Source: Stenopsyche tienmushanensis (Eukaryota > Arthropoda > Insecta > Trichoptera > Stenopsychidae). From it: a DNA stretch of 64,000 nucleotides. Every line of letters starts with the position of its first letter. The first letter of the stretch is position 1. The notes below the pieces were generated by a model. The model had not been told where the DNA came from. It worked only from the letters and a program-made list of their open reading frames with translations, and ran no database searches. The stretch covers positions 620,001 to 684,000 of the forward strand of contig WACJ01000116.1 of NCBI GenBank assembly GCA_008973525.1, given 5' to 3'. Positions 48,621 through 60,828 of the stretch are shown in pieces. The translations under genes and the position numbers were made by a program.

Positions 48621-50667
48621 CATCGATTCAAATTCACAATACGTTTAGAAACTTGTTTTGAAAATTTTTGATATAGGATATAATATCTTCTGATATGGAT
48701 TTAGAAGCAGATATGGTAGACGACTTTATGGCATGGTATAATGATGATGCATAGCAAACAGCAACAGAGCTCTTGCATTATTTAGGAGAAAATTATGATT
48801 ATGTTGTAACATACATTCTTCCCGGTTTCTCGGTATGGTGTATCATTACATTTTTGACCCGTTATCAACTGCACGCGCATCTATATTAGATATAATTTGA
48901 AAGCTTATTTACATGTTTCTTTTTTTTTATCGACAACATTGTTCAAATCTGTCGTTATTTATGAACCAGAACTGAACCTTTTCTAAATAATCGTTTTTTT
49001 TTTCGATATGGTACACGTCTCGTGCGAAAAACAGTATGATTAATTTTTGTGTTATTTCAAAATTGCATGTATTAGTTTGTCGATGAATTGTTCCAGAAGA
49101 ATCTTTAAAAGACGAGCTTTTCTACTATTAAAAATACGCAATTATTTGCTGGCTATCCTCAGACCAAAGATATATTTTTAAAGTGAATATATAATATGGA
49201 GCATATTTTAAGCCAAATATCCCATTGAGGATGGCAAAAATGGTCGATAAATCGTAATTATAATACCATTGAAAAAATATGAGGAGACTTTAACGACCCG
49301 CTTCGTTAAATGGATAATTAAAATCGAGGCATTAAAATAAAATATAACGGAAAAAGCAATTGAAAAATGAGCTTAAGTGAAATTTCAACGACGGGAATGA
49401 TTGGAAAAATGATAGCCAGCCATTGCATTTAAATAATATTCGCATACGAAATTCAATTATATCACATATATTTATATGTACAAATTAATGAGCTTGTTTC
49501 TCAGAATCTGTAAGGTAGATTTCATCTTATCCAACGTCGTATACTTCTCACGACGTTATAAATTTATATGAATTAACGCGAAGCGAAAACGATCCTATAC
49601 CGGATTAATTAATATGGCCTCTTAAATACCGCGAAAGCATTATTAGAAAATCGTGTAGCTTCAATTACACAACCATCAACTCATTAGCCTATCCATAATG
49701 ACTTCAAATATCCATAAAATCTGATGATTTATAAACGCTCGCGTTATGCGGATCGTCGAACAGCTTCGACTTTGAACGCCACGAATAATATGTCTTCTTT
49801 TTCAATGAGTGGAACTCAAAACTAAATCCTTGTCAGCCCACCGTCACTCAATGAGATTTACAGCACAAAGGATATTTTGGAAGTCGGCACGACTGAGGCG
49901 CGACAGGATGATGGATGACGCCTCGTTTCTTTCTGTAATCATAACACTACCGAAGAAAGGACCAGACAATTGAGGATGAAACCGCCAGAAGGACACGATC
50001 CCACAAAGATACCGTGAAATGTTCTCCACCCACCAAAAACGATATAATGGCCGCGCAACAAAACGCACAAGTTGCAACGAGTCAAATTTACAACACACCG
50101 TTGACAGCATAATGCAATGCATAAGCGTTAATTTGGCAAAAATCAATTATTCTACGGTCTACCAAAATCAACTTTTACAACCCCATTCAAAAAAAAAAAC
50201 ATCCTTTCATCCATTCAATAAAGAACCTGTCCGACATATTTATTTACAACATTGACTTCAATACGCTGAACAAATAACGCTGTCGTTTTGTTTCTATTGC
50301 ACTCATTGATGCTGATTTGAACAAACAGATAAGCAAAGTTTTTGGTTAAACCACAAGCTTTTGAATGTGTCTCAGTGACAAAGACCAGTGGAAATCATTT
50401 GAAATGTTTATTAACAAAAAGAGGCATGAAATAATATATATAATGTTTAAAAGCAACGTTTATCAATACATTTACAATACTAAAGACACTTTTAAATAAA
50501 TGCCAATTTTAGCGATTTTTTATACTTCAAAATTCTTGCTGGAATGTTCAAGATTTGCAATTGAATTATTAATTAAAATCTACGCTATAAATGCAAGCGA
50601 AAAATGAGACCTGAGAAGATCTTTGTTTTTTATCTGATTTGAATAATTTGTGAATTCTAATCTCACT
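48621..50667. other. intergenic, no gene recognised
   Basis: Frames of 78 and 100 codons overlap on opposite strands (49844-50255) and carry no known motif. Confidence 0.4.
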
Positions 50668-50738
50668 ACAGCAGACCCACGATAATCCGGCCCCAGTCTA
50701 ATCCGGCGCCCCCTGTAGTCCGACATCCCAATACAAGT
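50668..50738. mobile_element. second pogo/Tigger-like terminus
   Basis: CAGCAGACCCACGATAATCC begins just after TA, followed by further TCCGGC and GTCCGAC repeats. The same terminus occurs at 26225. The partner sequence with GTACTCTATAGTCCGACAAA is at 51645-51690, so element P probably split this older element. Confidence 0.55.
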
Positions 50739-50739
50739 A

Positions 50740-51454
50740 CACTTGGGTCTGTTTTTATGCGATTTTGAAGTTATGCGGTTTTCAAAAATAATAAGACCTA
50801 TCCCTCATTTTTATATAGAGGATAAAGCTTTTTTTTATGCGAATGTACATTAAAAATCTTAAATAAGCACTAGTGCAAGTTACAACTCTTCTCAAAAGCT
50901 TAAGAATATCTTCATATATATATTTGTCTGTCAAGACCGTCGCAGCGTGTATGAAACATGTACATAAATAAATAATAACACGTCATTATTAGTCGATAAA
51001 TTTGGGTCAACGATCTATACAATCGTACGATGTACGCAAGATATTTTCTTCGAGCTCAACATATAAGAATGCTCTTTCTGAATCGCTGGAATTCTGACAC
51101 AACATTGTATCTTACCTCTTTAAATCAGAGAAATTATTTTAAAAAAGACGATTTCAACACAGAAGGATGACGAATAAATGTATGCTGACTGATAACGATA
51201 ATTTGTGCGTTTATCGAGTAAAAAAGACTATATTAAAGCAATTCTAAGATAAATATGTGGTGTTTTTATTTATATGATTTTTTATAAACTTTTTTGTGCG
51301 GTTTTTGATACATTCTATCATAACGATTTGAAGTTATGCGGTTATTAAAAATAATGGAACCTATCCCTCAGTTTTCTATGTAGTTCCAAGTCTTTTTTTA
51401 TGCGATTTTTAATCCTTGTGGAACGTATTTATCGCATAAAAAGAGACCCAAGTG
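50740..51454. mobile_element. pogo/Tigger-like element P, complete non-autonomous copy
   Basis: 715 bp with inverted termini CACTTGGGTCTGTTTTTATG (left) and CACTTGGGTCTCTTTTTATG (right, reverse strand), flanked by TA at 50738-50739 and 51455-51456. Subterminal AAGTTATGCGGTTTTC is repeated near both ends. TA targeting and the TTATGCG-type termini fit pogo/Tigger members of the Tc1-mariner superfamily; no transposase is encoded. A degraded piggyBac-like MITE sits inside (about 50880-51135). The element itself has landed in pogo-like debris (50670-50738). Confidence 0.8.
50880..51135 (-). mobile_element. piggyBac-like MITE (family K), degraded, nested in element P
   Basis: Contains GTCGCAGCGTGTATGAAACA, GATCTATACAATCGTACGAT and GAGCTCAACATATAAGAATG in family order, but both termini are eroded. 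Confidence 0.65.
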
Positions 51455-51597
51455 TATAATACTTACATACGGTAAAAATTCGTCGATGAAAAAAAAATGT
51501 TATTTTGGACCACCTAAATCGCTATAAATCTTTTTGTATGTTGTCAAGTGAGTATGGCATAGGACGTACCTATGTGTAGCTTATTATTTTCATAATT

Positions 51598-51700
51598 TTT
51601 CGGATCAAGTCCTTTCCAAAAAGTTCTGGATTACAAGGGATCGGGGGCAGTACTCTATAGTCCGACAAATTGCACAATCCGACACTGCCTTGCGGATTAA
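51598..51700. mobile_element. pogo-like terminal debris
   Basis: Contains TCCTTTCCAAAAAGTTCTGG and CAGTACTCTATAGTCCGACA, also found together at 26890-26970. The TATAGTCCGAC motif matches the terminal style of the element starting at 50668. Confidence 0.5.
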
Positions 51701-51717
51701 CGTCGATCTGCTGTATA

Positions 51718-52233
51718 CGAAGCATATCCCGAAAGTAAGTGTACTGTGACAATAACGGGCTGTAGTTTTTTTGAGTCAAAAAAAGTCTTCACAACAATTC
51801 CCCATCTGCCAAAAAAATCAAAACCACAATTTTTGGAGCAAAAAATCATGACCTCAGTATTTTGGAACCGAAAAGGCATCATTTTGGTCGAATATTTGCC
51901 TCAGGTAGAGACCATCAATGCATAACGATATTGTGAGACGCTAAAAAACTCAAAAGAAGCATTCAAAACAAAAAGCGGGGTATGCTGACGAGAGGAGTGT
52001 GCTTGTTGCACGACAACGCCCGTCCTCACACAGCCTTAGCCACCTTAGCCTCTTAGACTTATTTGTTTGGGATATTTTGAACCACCCCCCGTATTTCACC
52101 TCCCTGAATAGATGGAATTAAATTTTTAACCGACGAGCAGATGCAAAAAGAGGTTCTGAAGAGGGGGAAGGAGCTGGCTTTTTTAAAAAAAATATATAAA
52201 AATTTAGTACACTTACTTTCGGGATATGCCTCG
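51718..52233 (+). mobile_element. mariner relic, family M, internally deleted
   Basis: 516 bp with near-identical termini (CGAAGCATATCCCGAAAGTA and CGAGGCATATCCCGAAAGTA inverted) and TA target sites at 51716-51717 and 52234-52235. The plus strand retains shifted fragments of transposase, including RGVCLLHDNARPHTALA with the second catalytic Asp. The first and third catalytic motifs are missing. It sits just downstream of pogo-like debris at 51600-51700. Confidence 0.88.
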
Positions 52234-52909
52234 TATATATTTTACTGTTTGATTTTTTTTTAAAATAGATGTTTTTGTACATTAACGCCAACAATAAATA
52301 GGTCATTTACTTGAATTTAGAAAGAAATCGACTCTAGGTCATATTTGGAAATTGGAATTGACCATATACAAGGTCGATATTCATTGAAAAACGATTTTAT
52401 TTTCAAGGGTATTCTTCGTAATCAAAGACCTTCTTCAATAGTAAACACAAATATTGTCGACAATTGTACGATTTGAAGAATGTACTTTAACCATCTTACG
52501 GCCTACTTTATAATGAATATGAGATTTTGAAGTATGTTTTCCAATGATACAAGATGAATATTTCAGACATTAAATTGTATTTTAATGCGAGTTTTTAAAC
52601 AAAGAGTATTTATGATTTAAATACGTTTATGGAGTTGGCCGTGAGCGTTAAGCTTGCTTCGAAAAGTGTCGAAAAAACCACGGCAAGAAATTGGTCAATA
52701 TCGATCACGAAATTAAATTAGCCCAGAACATTGGATCGGTTCTCGGAAGCAGTAGGTTGGCGAATTTTCCGATTTCTCTGCATTATCGATAGCCAGTGTT
52801 GTAATTGAAGATTCCGGTATGAATGAGTACCGTCGGTAAAAATGCGTGCATGCTCGCCGAGATAACGGCTTTCAAACAAGACGCTCGTAAATCCAATTAA
52901 ATTTCTTAA

Positions 52910-53262
52910 AGGATCTGTTTAAAATATCTCGTGTTACGATATGGCCGGGTTGTGTTGAGCAAGCGCGTGTTGGCGTGTCTTATTGGCGGAGCGTGGACAC
53001 CGGCAGGACCTGATAAGGACTCTCGCACTAAATCAACGTTATTATCGCGACTTTGCTCCTCGACTCTCATCACAGCATCTCCGACCGCAGACGACACCAA
53101 ATATAGACGCTGGCAGTCTCTTTTGAGGACGCTAATCGATCCAGACAAAGACAAGAGAGAGGCATTCTTAGCAGATATGACTGCTAGCCGAGCATTCCAG
53201 GGATTCAGCCTTTGGCTTTCTCAACAATGCCGAAGACATTTTTTGACGCAACTTATAAGGTA
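52910..53262 (+). other. unassigned open segment, possible host exon
   Basis: Open from 52910 with higher GC than its surroundings and ending at CTTATAAG|GTAAAA (53254-53267), which could be a splice donor; TTTCTTAAAG just before 52911 could be an acceptor. The translation (around 75 residues in: RWQSLLRTLIDPDKDKREAF) looks more protein-like than other frames, but I cannot name a family and no neighbouring exon was found. An 82-codon frame lies opposite. Confidence 0.25.
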
Positions 53263-53459
53263 AAAACCTCGAAAGATAAAATGAATGCGTGGGCGCAACA
53301 GAGAGACGAGAATTACAATGCAGCTGCTTAAAAATGATAGTGACGTATATCATCAACGTCATAAAACTAAGTTATTTACCAAGTGTTGTTCGTAACGACT
53401 TAGTTTTCGGATCCATCTTATAAAAAGACATGGGTTCAAATACAGGATGTTAAAACACA

Positions 53460-53675
53460 TTTAGGGAAGATTTCATTTCAATGGTTGAATTCCGGGTACT
53501 CATCAACACCCTCTTCATAAAATTTAGCAGGTTTAGATGAAAATAAATTTTCGATAGCATCATTTTTGATTTTTTTCCATTTAAGAAATTGTGTAAATAA
53601 CAGAATAGGTGGTAGTCGGTTGGGGCAAGGTCAGGGGAGTATGGGGGATGTGTCCACTTAAGTCCAATAACACCT
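53460..53675 (-). mobile_element. mariner transposase C-terminal fragment
   Basis: On the minus strand the sequence reads THPPYSPDLAPTDYHLF, the last catalytic motif of mariner, then FLNGK. A frame change leads to a FSSKPAKFYEEGVDEYPEF block, the usual C-terminal FYxxGI region. The upstream part is cut off at the TTAA where a piggyBac-like MITE (53680) begins, so the MITE may have landed in it. Confidence 0.75.
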
Positions 53676-53679
53676 TTAA

Positions 53680-53960
53680 CCCCTAAAGGAGTACTGTGCC
53701 AGGGTCTGGCATCCCCCTTCCACTTTTCAGAAAGAGCACTTTTGTACATTGAGCTCGGAGATAGACAGAAACAGAGAACGCAGGGCAAATTTATCGACTA
53801 ATAATGATTTCGGTTTCAAATGTGCTATTTGTTTACGCAAAGAAATGACCGAATATGTTGTGGACGAGTCTTCGTACAATTATCATTTCCTTCTAAAGCA
53901 GGAACAAATAAAGCCAATTCTCCATCTTCAATTCTTGACATTGAACCTGATTCTAGAAGA
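53680..53960 (+). mobile_element. piggyBac-like MITE (family K), 3'-truncated
   Basis: TTAA at 53676-53679 then CCCCTAAAGGAGTACTGTGC, as at 39751. Shares TCATTTCCTTCTAAAGCAGG with the 39.95 kb copy. The right end is not recognisable. Confidence 0.65.
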
Positions 53961-54334
53961 CGAAAACATTAAGCCGAAGGTAAAAATATGAATAATTGAG
54001 CACCCGCAGAAACTAAATCTAGATGTTACAGTTGGATACGCCATCCATTTGACATTGACGTTCTCGTTGAGATACAAAAAAACGAAACTGCAGACTTTTC
54101 AAAAGCACACTGAGCCACTTTGTTCATTTTGGATAAAACTAAAGAAAGAAAAACCTATTTTAAGCAATGTATTAAATAATTAGTTCCAATCCCAAGCTCC
54201 CTATGTGAAGCTGCATTTTTGCTAAGAAAACTAAGTTTAGGATCATACTGACCTAATGATATTGATGTCTTTCCACGATTATAATAATACTAGCCGATAT
54301 CCAGCGCGTTGCCACCACACAAGTAATAATTCTA

Positions 54335-54530
54335 AAAATATTGTTTGTTGGTTTTATTATAAATATGAACAAACATATATTGATTTTTATATATAAGATC
54401 TACTATAAGTTAATTGTACTATATCTATATTATTTGAGAGAGTGCAAACAATAAGTTGGCAAAGTTTTATCGCGATCGAATGAACGGTATGGCAACGCAT
54501 TAAATACGGACAAACAAACATTATATGTAC
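54335..54530 (-). repeat. single module, reverse orientation
   Basis: Copy of 48280-48450 with GAACGGTATGGCAACGCATT and a preceding GTTGGTTTTATTATAAATAT. Confidence 0.65.
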
Positions 54531-57358
54531 TATGCATCTTGATCGGATTGAATAAATCTCATTAGATGATTTTTGGGTCGGCTGACGTTGAAATAAACTC
54601 TAAATACTACATGCAGCTTTTTTGTAACGCATTGTACAGAGGCTGGTGAAAGCATTGCAGCAATGTTTAAAGCTTGAAATAATGCATGAGAAACTGCAAC
54701 TCTACGAGCCTTTCCTGGTTATTAAGCGTGGGATGCATATTTCACAATTGACAGCAGGAAAACTGTCGGAATTGAGAAGCAAAGTTTTTGCTCACCCACC
54801 GTATTCGTCTGTTCTATAAATTTAATTTTTTTGCAGAATTTGAGCAACCATCTTTAAAATCAGCACTATGCTCGATGAGACAATGTAGTTCAAAAGATAT
54901 TTTTCCAATGTAATATTATATTTGAGCATTGACAACGTATGATCAAGAGGTCCATCATTGCAGGTGATTAGAATTAATATGAAAACCTCAGTCATATCGA
55001 ATTAAACCCATTACGAAAATCTATTTCATGGAGATTAGGACTCATTGAAGAAAAAAACGACAATAGTATGAAAGACATTCGGGCGGATTATCAGAGGTGT
55101 AATTACGATCATTCAAGGGATCTCATTTATTGTATAGCCTTAAAGTTGTCCTTTTTTTAATATATACATGTTTTTAATTTGTCATGGGGACTTACTTTAG
55201 TAATTGAATATACATTAGGAATATAGAAAATTCGTCGAAACTTGCAAAGTTTCAAGTATACCCTCTCGTTTATATCTCTGGAAAATATTTGTATGTATAC
55301 GATTTCGTTCATTTAAAAAAATCTTAAACTTTCTTCGTTATCGATATTTAATATTAGGTTAATCCAAGTTATTATCTTGAAAATAAAAATGACCTACATA
55401 GTTGTTCCTATACGATAATTCAACTCAGATTCATTTTCATAAAAACTGTATAAAAACTCTGTCAATAAGATGATCTGGCCAGATCATTATGGTTTAGAAA
55501 CTAGTTTTTTTAATAGTAGATATGTATAGATCTTGCCAAATCTCTCTGGATTTGTTCTTTTAAGGATTTTACAGAATTTAAAAAAGTTTGGATCTTTGTG
55601 GGCGAGGTAGACAGGCGTCGAAAATAAAGACTCTCTTCTTAGATAATCTCTTTATACAACAAAGATCTGGCTGCGGGAAGGATGTCCTCCCGCAGTCAAG
55701 GCTATCCGACTACTCTTCCCGACTCCCCTTTGTGTTCATGAAACTTCGTTGCAAATTTAATTGAAACATCATTAAGCAATACAACTGATCGTGAATGCAA
55801 TGTTTGACATTATAATTTGAACAAATAATATTCCATTAGCTAAATAAATAAAGCACTATGGAGCGTTGCACGCTACCTGTGCGTGCATATTCTCTCTGGA
55901 ACATTAGCGCCCTCAACATATGAGTGCATACTCATGAAAAGGTTATACAAAAGATAAATACCTGAATTGTAAACCAAATATGAATGATTCAAAATGAAAC
56001 AAAGTGAGTTGATATTATGACAAGTTAAACGGATGCAAATAAGCTGCTGATTATGGTGATGACGTACATCAATTAGCATCCAGGATTAGCGCAAATTGTG
56101 TACAAATAACTTATTTTTAAGCGGACACATGAATTATTGCCACTCGATTATCGTATGAAGATCTTGCGAAACGCTCGATAAACACTTGAATTTATTTCGC
56201 ATTAATTTCAGTCGGTCGTATCCCGTATTTGAATAAATATTTTTCCGATGTCAATAAAGCAGCTACCCACATATTCAAATTTGGAGGAGATTATTAAGCC
56301 CCATCAATGCAGGCTTGACGCATCTCTGGATTTAACACTCCCGATACGCAAGTACTTAACACGAATTACGACGTTTAAGTTTATTGGGTTAGCTCACGCG
56401 AGCACTATATTTATACAAAAAATACGCATCTATAAACATTAAATACTGAATGCGCCTGATGAAGTTATATGTAATTTAAGGCGCTCTCGGTTAACATTAA
56501 TAATTACAATTAATAACCCCTTAGCTGAGGGAACGGTTCAATTACGCGATACGCTTTTTTAATGCGCTTGATGAATGGCCTTAAACATAATCCTTTCATC
56601 CGTTTTGTACGCCGCTTCTTTCGGAGCTCGCATTCACGTCTCCCGAGGATGCTTTTTTTGCTCGGGAGACTCGAAGATGTGTTCTCCTATCTAAATTACC
56701 TGGGTTGACTAATGAGATTTGCCGGACGGGGTGCGGCTCTTGTTCGCAGCAGGTAAGCAAACAGTGTCAGGGTTAAATATCATAGCCTCTCCTGTATATT
56801 TTTTATCGTCTAGCAGCAAAAAATATATATTTATGTGATTTATCAATCAATTTGGAAGGCCTCGAGGCGTAAAAGAAGCGCATTTTTTCCGCGTTTACGC
56901 TCCATCTACGGCGTTGTAATTCAATCGCCATAACGAAAAGCCAAGCCTTGGCGGTCGGCCGGTGGTACCCTTTATTGTCTTTTTATTTTTATGGATCTAA
57001 TTGAGTTTTGAGAAGGTGATGGCCGCCCGCATGCAGGTTTACCACTCTTAAATCTTCACTTCTTTTCTTTGCTTTTGATACCTGTCCTCCAAAAGTACGC
57101 TGCCCACGCGCGGACGTATAACCGACGCAGTCCTCTCTTTGGCAAAACGACATAAAAATGTACACGAACTTAGATAAAGATATGGGCCCTTAGACGTTTT
57201 TAATTGCCACGAATAAAACACATGGATGGCATCACGCTACCTCAAATTTGAATGCTGTTTATTGTGAAGACCTAACCCTTTGCATTCGAGCGGTGAAAAT
57301 TGTTTCTTTTTGCGGACCACTAATATTAATGCAAAACCTGCTGTTGTATCTTTGCTAA
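54531..57358. other. intergenic, no gene recognised
   Basis: Apart from the LTR-like fragment at 55585-55745, no repeat terminus or coding motif was found. 56580-57160 is CpG-richer and apparently single-copy. Confidence 0.4.
55585..55745 (-). repeat. LTR-like fragment
   Basis: Minus strand: GGAGTCGGGAAGAGTAGTCG, hairpin GACTGCGGGAGGACATCCTT/CCCGCAGCC (55700-55669), ATAAAGAG, then AGAGTCTTTATTTTCGACGC. Matches 26270-26460 in order. Confidence 0.5.
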
Positions 57359-57360
57359 TA

Positions 57361-58159
57361 CGAATTGTTCAGAAAATAAGTGTACTGTGACCATAGCGGG
57401 ATATGGTTTTTCGTTTTTTATTTTTGTTTTGTTTGTTGAACACTGAGTAGTAAAAGGAGATATCCTGACAGAGCAACCATAGCAAGAACATGGTAGTACG
57501 TAAATTCACGTTGTAGTGTTCAGTTGCATGAAAGATGTCGGTAAGAAATTCCACCAAGTGTGAGCCACATGCTGTGATCCGCTTGATTTGAAGCGACTTG
57601 AATTAGAAGATGAGAATTTTTTGAGCTTTATTGTATCTGGAGATGAAACATGGGTGGCTCATTACACGCCTGAATCAAAAGACAATCGTCATACCAATTC
57701 TTCATCTGTCAAAAAATTCAAAACCACAATTTCGGACAAAAAAATCATGACTTGAGTGATTTGGGACTAAAAGAGGAGAATACTGACGAGAGTCCTCACA
57801 CAGCCTCAACCAGCAAGCTGCTCTTGGATTCATTTGGTTGTTGGGATGTTTTGAACCGCTTTCTTGTATCCCACTGATTTTCATATCCTTGAAGTCACGC
57901 ATGGGTGGAATTAGTTTTTCAACCACCGATCATGTGCAGAAAAAGGTTCTGAAGTGGGGAAAAGAGCTGGCAGGAGAGTTCTTTGAAGGCATAAAAAAAA
58001 GCTTGTGCCACAACATACCACATGCATTCAACGACATGGCAATTATGTGGAAAAATAGTCAACAAATGTATCAAAAATATCCTGTAATATTTTTTCAAAT
58101 ACACTTTATCTAAAAAGAAATATAAAAATCTAGTACACTTAATTTCTGAATATACCTCG
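57361..58159 (+). mobile_element. mariner relic, family M
   Basis: 799 bp between TA sites 57359-57360 and 58160-58161. Ends are diverged (TTCAGAAAATAAGTGTACT left; CGAGGTATATTCAGAAATTA inverted at the right). Plus-strand transposase pieces include a SGDETWVAHYTPESK block with the first catalytic Asp, a short ARPHT-like remnant near 57795, and a C-terminal block at about 57940-58060 (KWGKELAGEFFEGIKKSL). Frameshifts and deletions remove a working enzyme. Its right end is part of a perfect palindrome (58132-58182). Confidence 0.85.
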
Positions 58160-58182
58160 TATATTCAGAAATTAAGTGTACT
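58132..58182. repeat. perfect 23-bp inverted repeat with 5-nt loop
   Basis: Arm 58132-58154 and arm 58160-58182 are exact reverse complements, separated by CCTCG. Each arm is the inner part of the family M mariner terminus (TTCTGAATATA joined to AGTACACTTAA-type sequence). The left arm belongs to the element ending at 58159; the right arm is the start of a second end pointing away, with no complete element attached. Confidence 0.9.
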
Positions 58183-58389
58183 AAGATGGTAAGTACTTCG
58201 TCTTGGTTGCAGTGCTGTCTCTGTCAGATGAAGTGCTACACTCACGACATGGACGAATTTTTTTTTCACATGAATAGATTGTTGATAATGACAATAATAA
58301 ATTTATAGCTTTACAGCTTAAATATGAATAAACCCAAAGATTTCCTTTACGAGGATAGTCATTTTTGCCTTTAAGTGTTTGCTTATTAC

Positions 58390-58720
58390 ATTTAAAACTC
58401 CTTTCTGTCGATGCCAACAGCAATTAAAAATTCTTGCAAAAGTGGAAACATTTCTAAGTCCTCCTCTTGTACATCCCAAAGAACCAGATTCTTTTTAAAT
58501 ACATCAACCTTATTTCTCAGTTTAAAAATATTTGTACAAAACCCCTGGCGAAAAAAGTTAAGGTCGTTAAGTAGACTAAATATATCCGCCATATATGCGA
58601 GTTTATCATCCGTTGCTCGTCCAAAAAATGTTCTAGTAGGGCCGAATTTCTCTCTCATAAAATGTTTTGCTTTTTCCCTTAATTCAAAGAGACGTGAAAT
58701 AACTTTTTCTTTAAGATAGG
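58390..58720 (-). pseudogene. hAT (ZBED-type) transposase fragment
   Basis: Minus strand reads SRLFELREKAKHFMREKFGP, then KLAYMADIFSLLNDLNFFRQ, NIFKLRNKVDVFKKNLVLW and LEMFPLLQEFL. This block order (LFELRxE, LAYLADIFxxLNxLNxxLQG, NxFxLxxKIxAFxxKLxLW) is typical of ZBED5/SCAND3-like hAT transposases. Upstream minus-strand sequence (to about 58980) seems related but is broken by stops. No terminal repeats found; the C-terminal dimerisation motif is missing. Confidence 0.75.
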
Positions 58721-58989
58721 TTTAGAAATATGATCAATCAAATCATATGCTTTTTTTTAAACTAGATAAAAAATAGGGAATCAAAATATTTTAATTATCT
58801 GCGGTATGTCAAACTTTGGTAGAATAATTGTTGAGAATTTCGCCACGCAAGAGATAGAGCTTTGGCTTCTAGTTCCAAAGATACTCGATTTAAATAGAAA
58901 GCTGCCTGTGATTTTAAGATGAGCTTCAAAGGATTACAAATTTGAGAAAAGACGTGGTATCGCATACTGTTAATAGTTTTTGAATAAAG

Positions 58990-60828
58990 ATGAAAAAAAA
59001 TAATTTAACTACTTGTATACATTTATTTGTGTATAAAATCATTTAAATTTGGCTTGAATACCTGTGGCTATAAATTCTTATAATCGTCTCGAGTAGTTAA
59101 CCTGAACGAAAAAGGCCTTGAATTCAAAGGGTTAAGGCGCTGAACAGATTATAAAACGCATGAATTTAAGCATCGTACATGATGCAGGGTTTTAATTGAA
59201 TTGTTAAAATAAAAACTATTTTTTAATATTTCAGGAGCTCAAAATGCCACAGATATATTTATGCTACTAGTTCACTATGAGCGTCCAAGAAGGTTTATAT
59301 CGTCCTTATTTCAAAGGCTCTTTGTCCTATTCCTTCTTCTTCTTATGGTGCCATATTCGTTATCGAACGTAGGCGATCTGCATATGAGATTTTTCAAGGG
59401 ATGAAGGATTTTTGTGTTGTGGTTTTTCATTGCATTCTACATATGGTTAGATCAGGATAAGCTTATTTGAATAGGAATTTTTAGATGGAAGAGTGCATTG
59501 GCATTTGAATCATTGTCGCAAATCAGTCACCTATAAGGGGCTCTGCCTGATTTTATTGATCGTATATATCTTTTTAGATAAGAGAAAGCCAAATAATCCC
59601 GGTGAAAAATGATCGAATTTGTTGCTACACTGATTTGAATATTTTCAATAAGAATATAGGATATAATCGACTATGTATATTAATACTTGGGTAACAAGGA
59701 AAATACGAAGCACTTCGTGTATATTGGAGTTTGAAACAAGGAAATCTCATTATTAGAACACATCAATGTTTGCGACGAATAATGCATGCATTACAGCATA
59801 ATTAATGTAGATCAAAACTACTGAATATATATTGTCTTCTCTACTTAATTCTTGTCTTGTGCGAATAAGAAGGGTGGGATTGGAGAATACAGACACATTC
59901 AAAAACTTCTTAAATACGAATGTCAAGCATCCAAGGCATTTTCATTCTCCACATATTCTTTTTGCTGTATCGACGACACATATCAGAGAATGCCCTCACA
60001 TTATATAAGCCCAATGCAACATGAAGTTGTCTAAAAGTAGCAATTACCCGAGTCAATAAACACACGACAATATAATTGAAGATATTTCTCTTTTTTCAAG
60101 GCAGAGCGAATCGTACTTGTGTCCCGGCCGTAAGATAAATCGCGTATTTCAATAAGAGATTCCAGCAGATTGGCCGATCTCGAAAGGGTAGATCAAGATA
60201 TAAAAGGAAATTGTTGCGTTACTTGAGAGATGTAAATACAAATAAATAAAAGGGAATCATGCTATCAACAACAAAAGGAGGTCGACGAATACATAAAAGT
60301 GCCGCCTCGGGATTCGAACTTGCGACAAACCTGTCTCATTAATGTTGTTTAACACGAAGGCAATTGGACCTCAACGAAACGTTCCGAGGGCTCCTCGGAA
60401 ATATTTTTAAATAAGAATGTAAGTAATCTTGTGCCGTAAAAGATAATTTAAAAATTCAACGCGCCGTTTTCATGTCAAATGGCCCCAATTTTAAATTCAC
60501 GGCAGATTCAACAATAAGCCGGAACGTGCAAGAATTATTGCCGGATGATTGGGGTGACGGATAAGCAGGGAATAATGTATAGAACCAAATATGACATTTG
60601 ATTAATAACGATCATTGTCGAACAGAATGACATAATCAGGGATAAAAAGGGCGTTTGTGTTTTTGTGAGATCGCTCAGAAGGCGGATCAAAATTGAACAC
60701 AAATTCTAGGCTAGATTGTCAAAAATATTATTCAGTCCAAGACCTATGCGAAGCTCAAGAGTGATTATCAAAATCGTTTTTATTCTTGTAATAAGAACGA
60801 TTCGGCTCGGCTCGGCTGCTGTGAACTA
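58990..60828. other. intergenic, no gene recognised
   Basis: CTTGAATTCAAAGGGTTAA at about 59118 resembles a piggyBac-type end without partner. At 60300-60325 the reverse strand has AAGTTCGAATCCCGAGGC, like a tRNA T-arm/B box, but no full tRNA folds around it. Confidence 0.35.

Noticed and set aside
60295..60400. Possible tRNA on the reverse strand (GTTCGAATCCC)
   Set aside because: Only a T-arm-like segment is visible; the rest does not fold as a tRNA.
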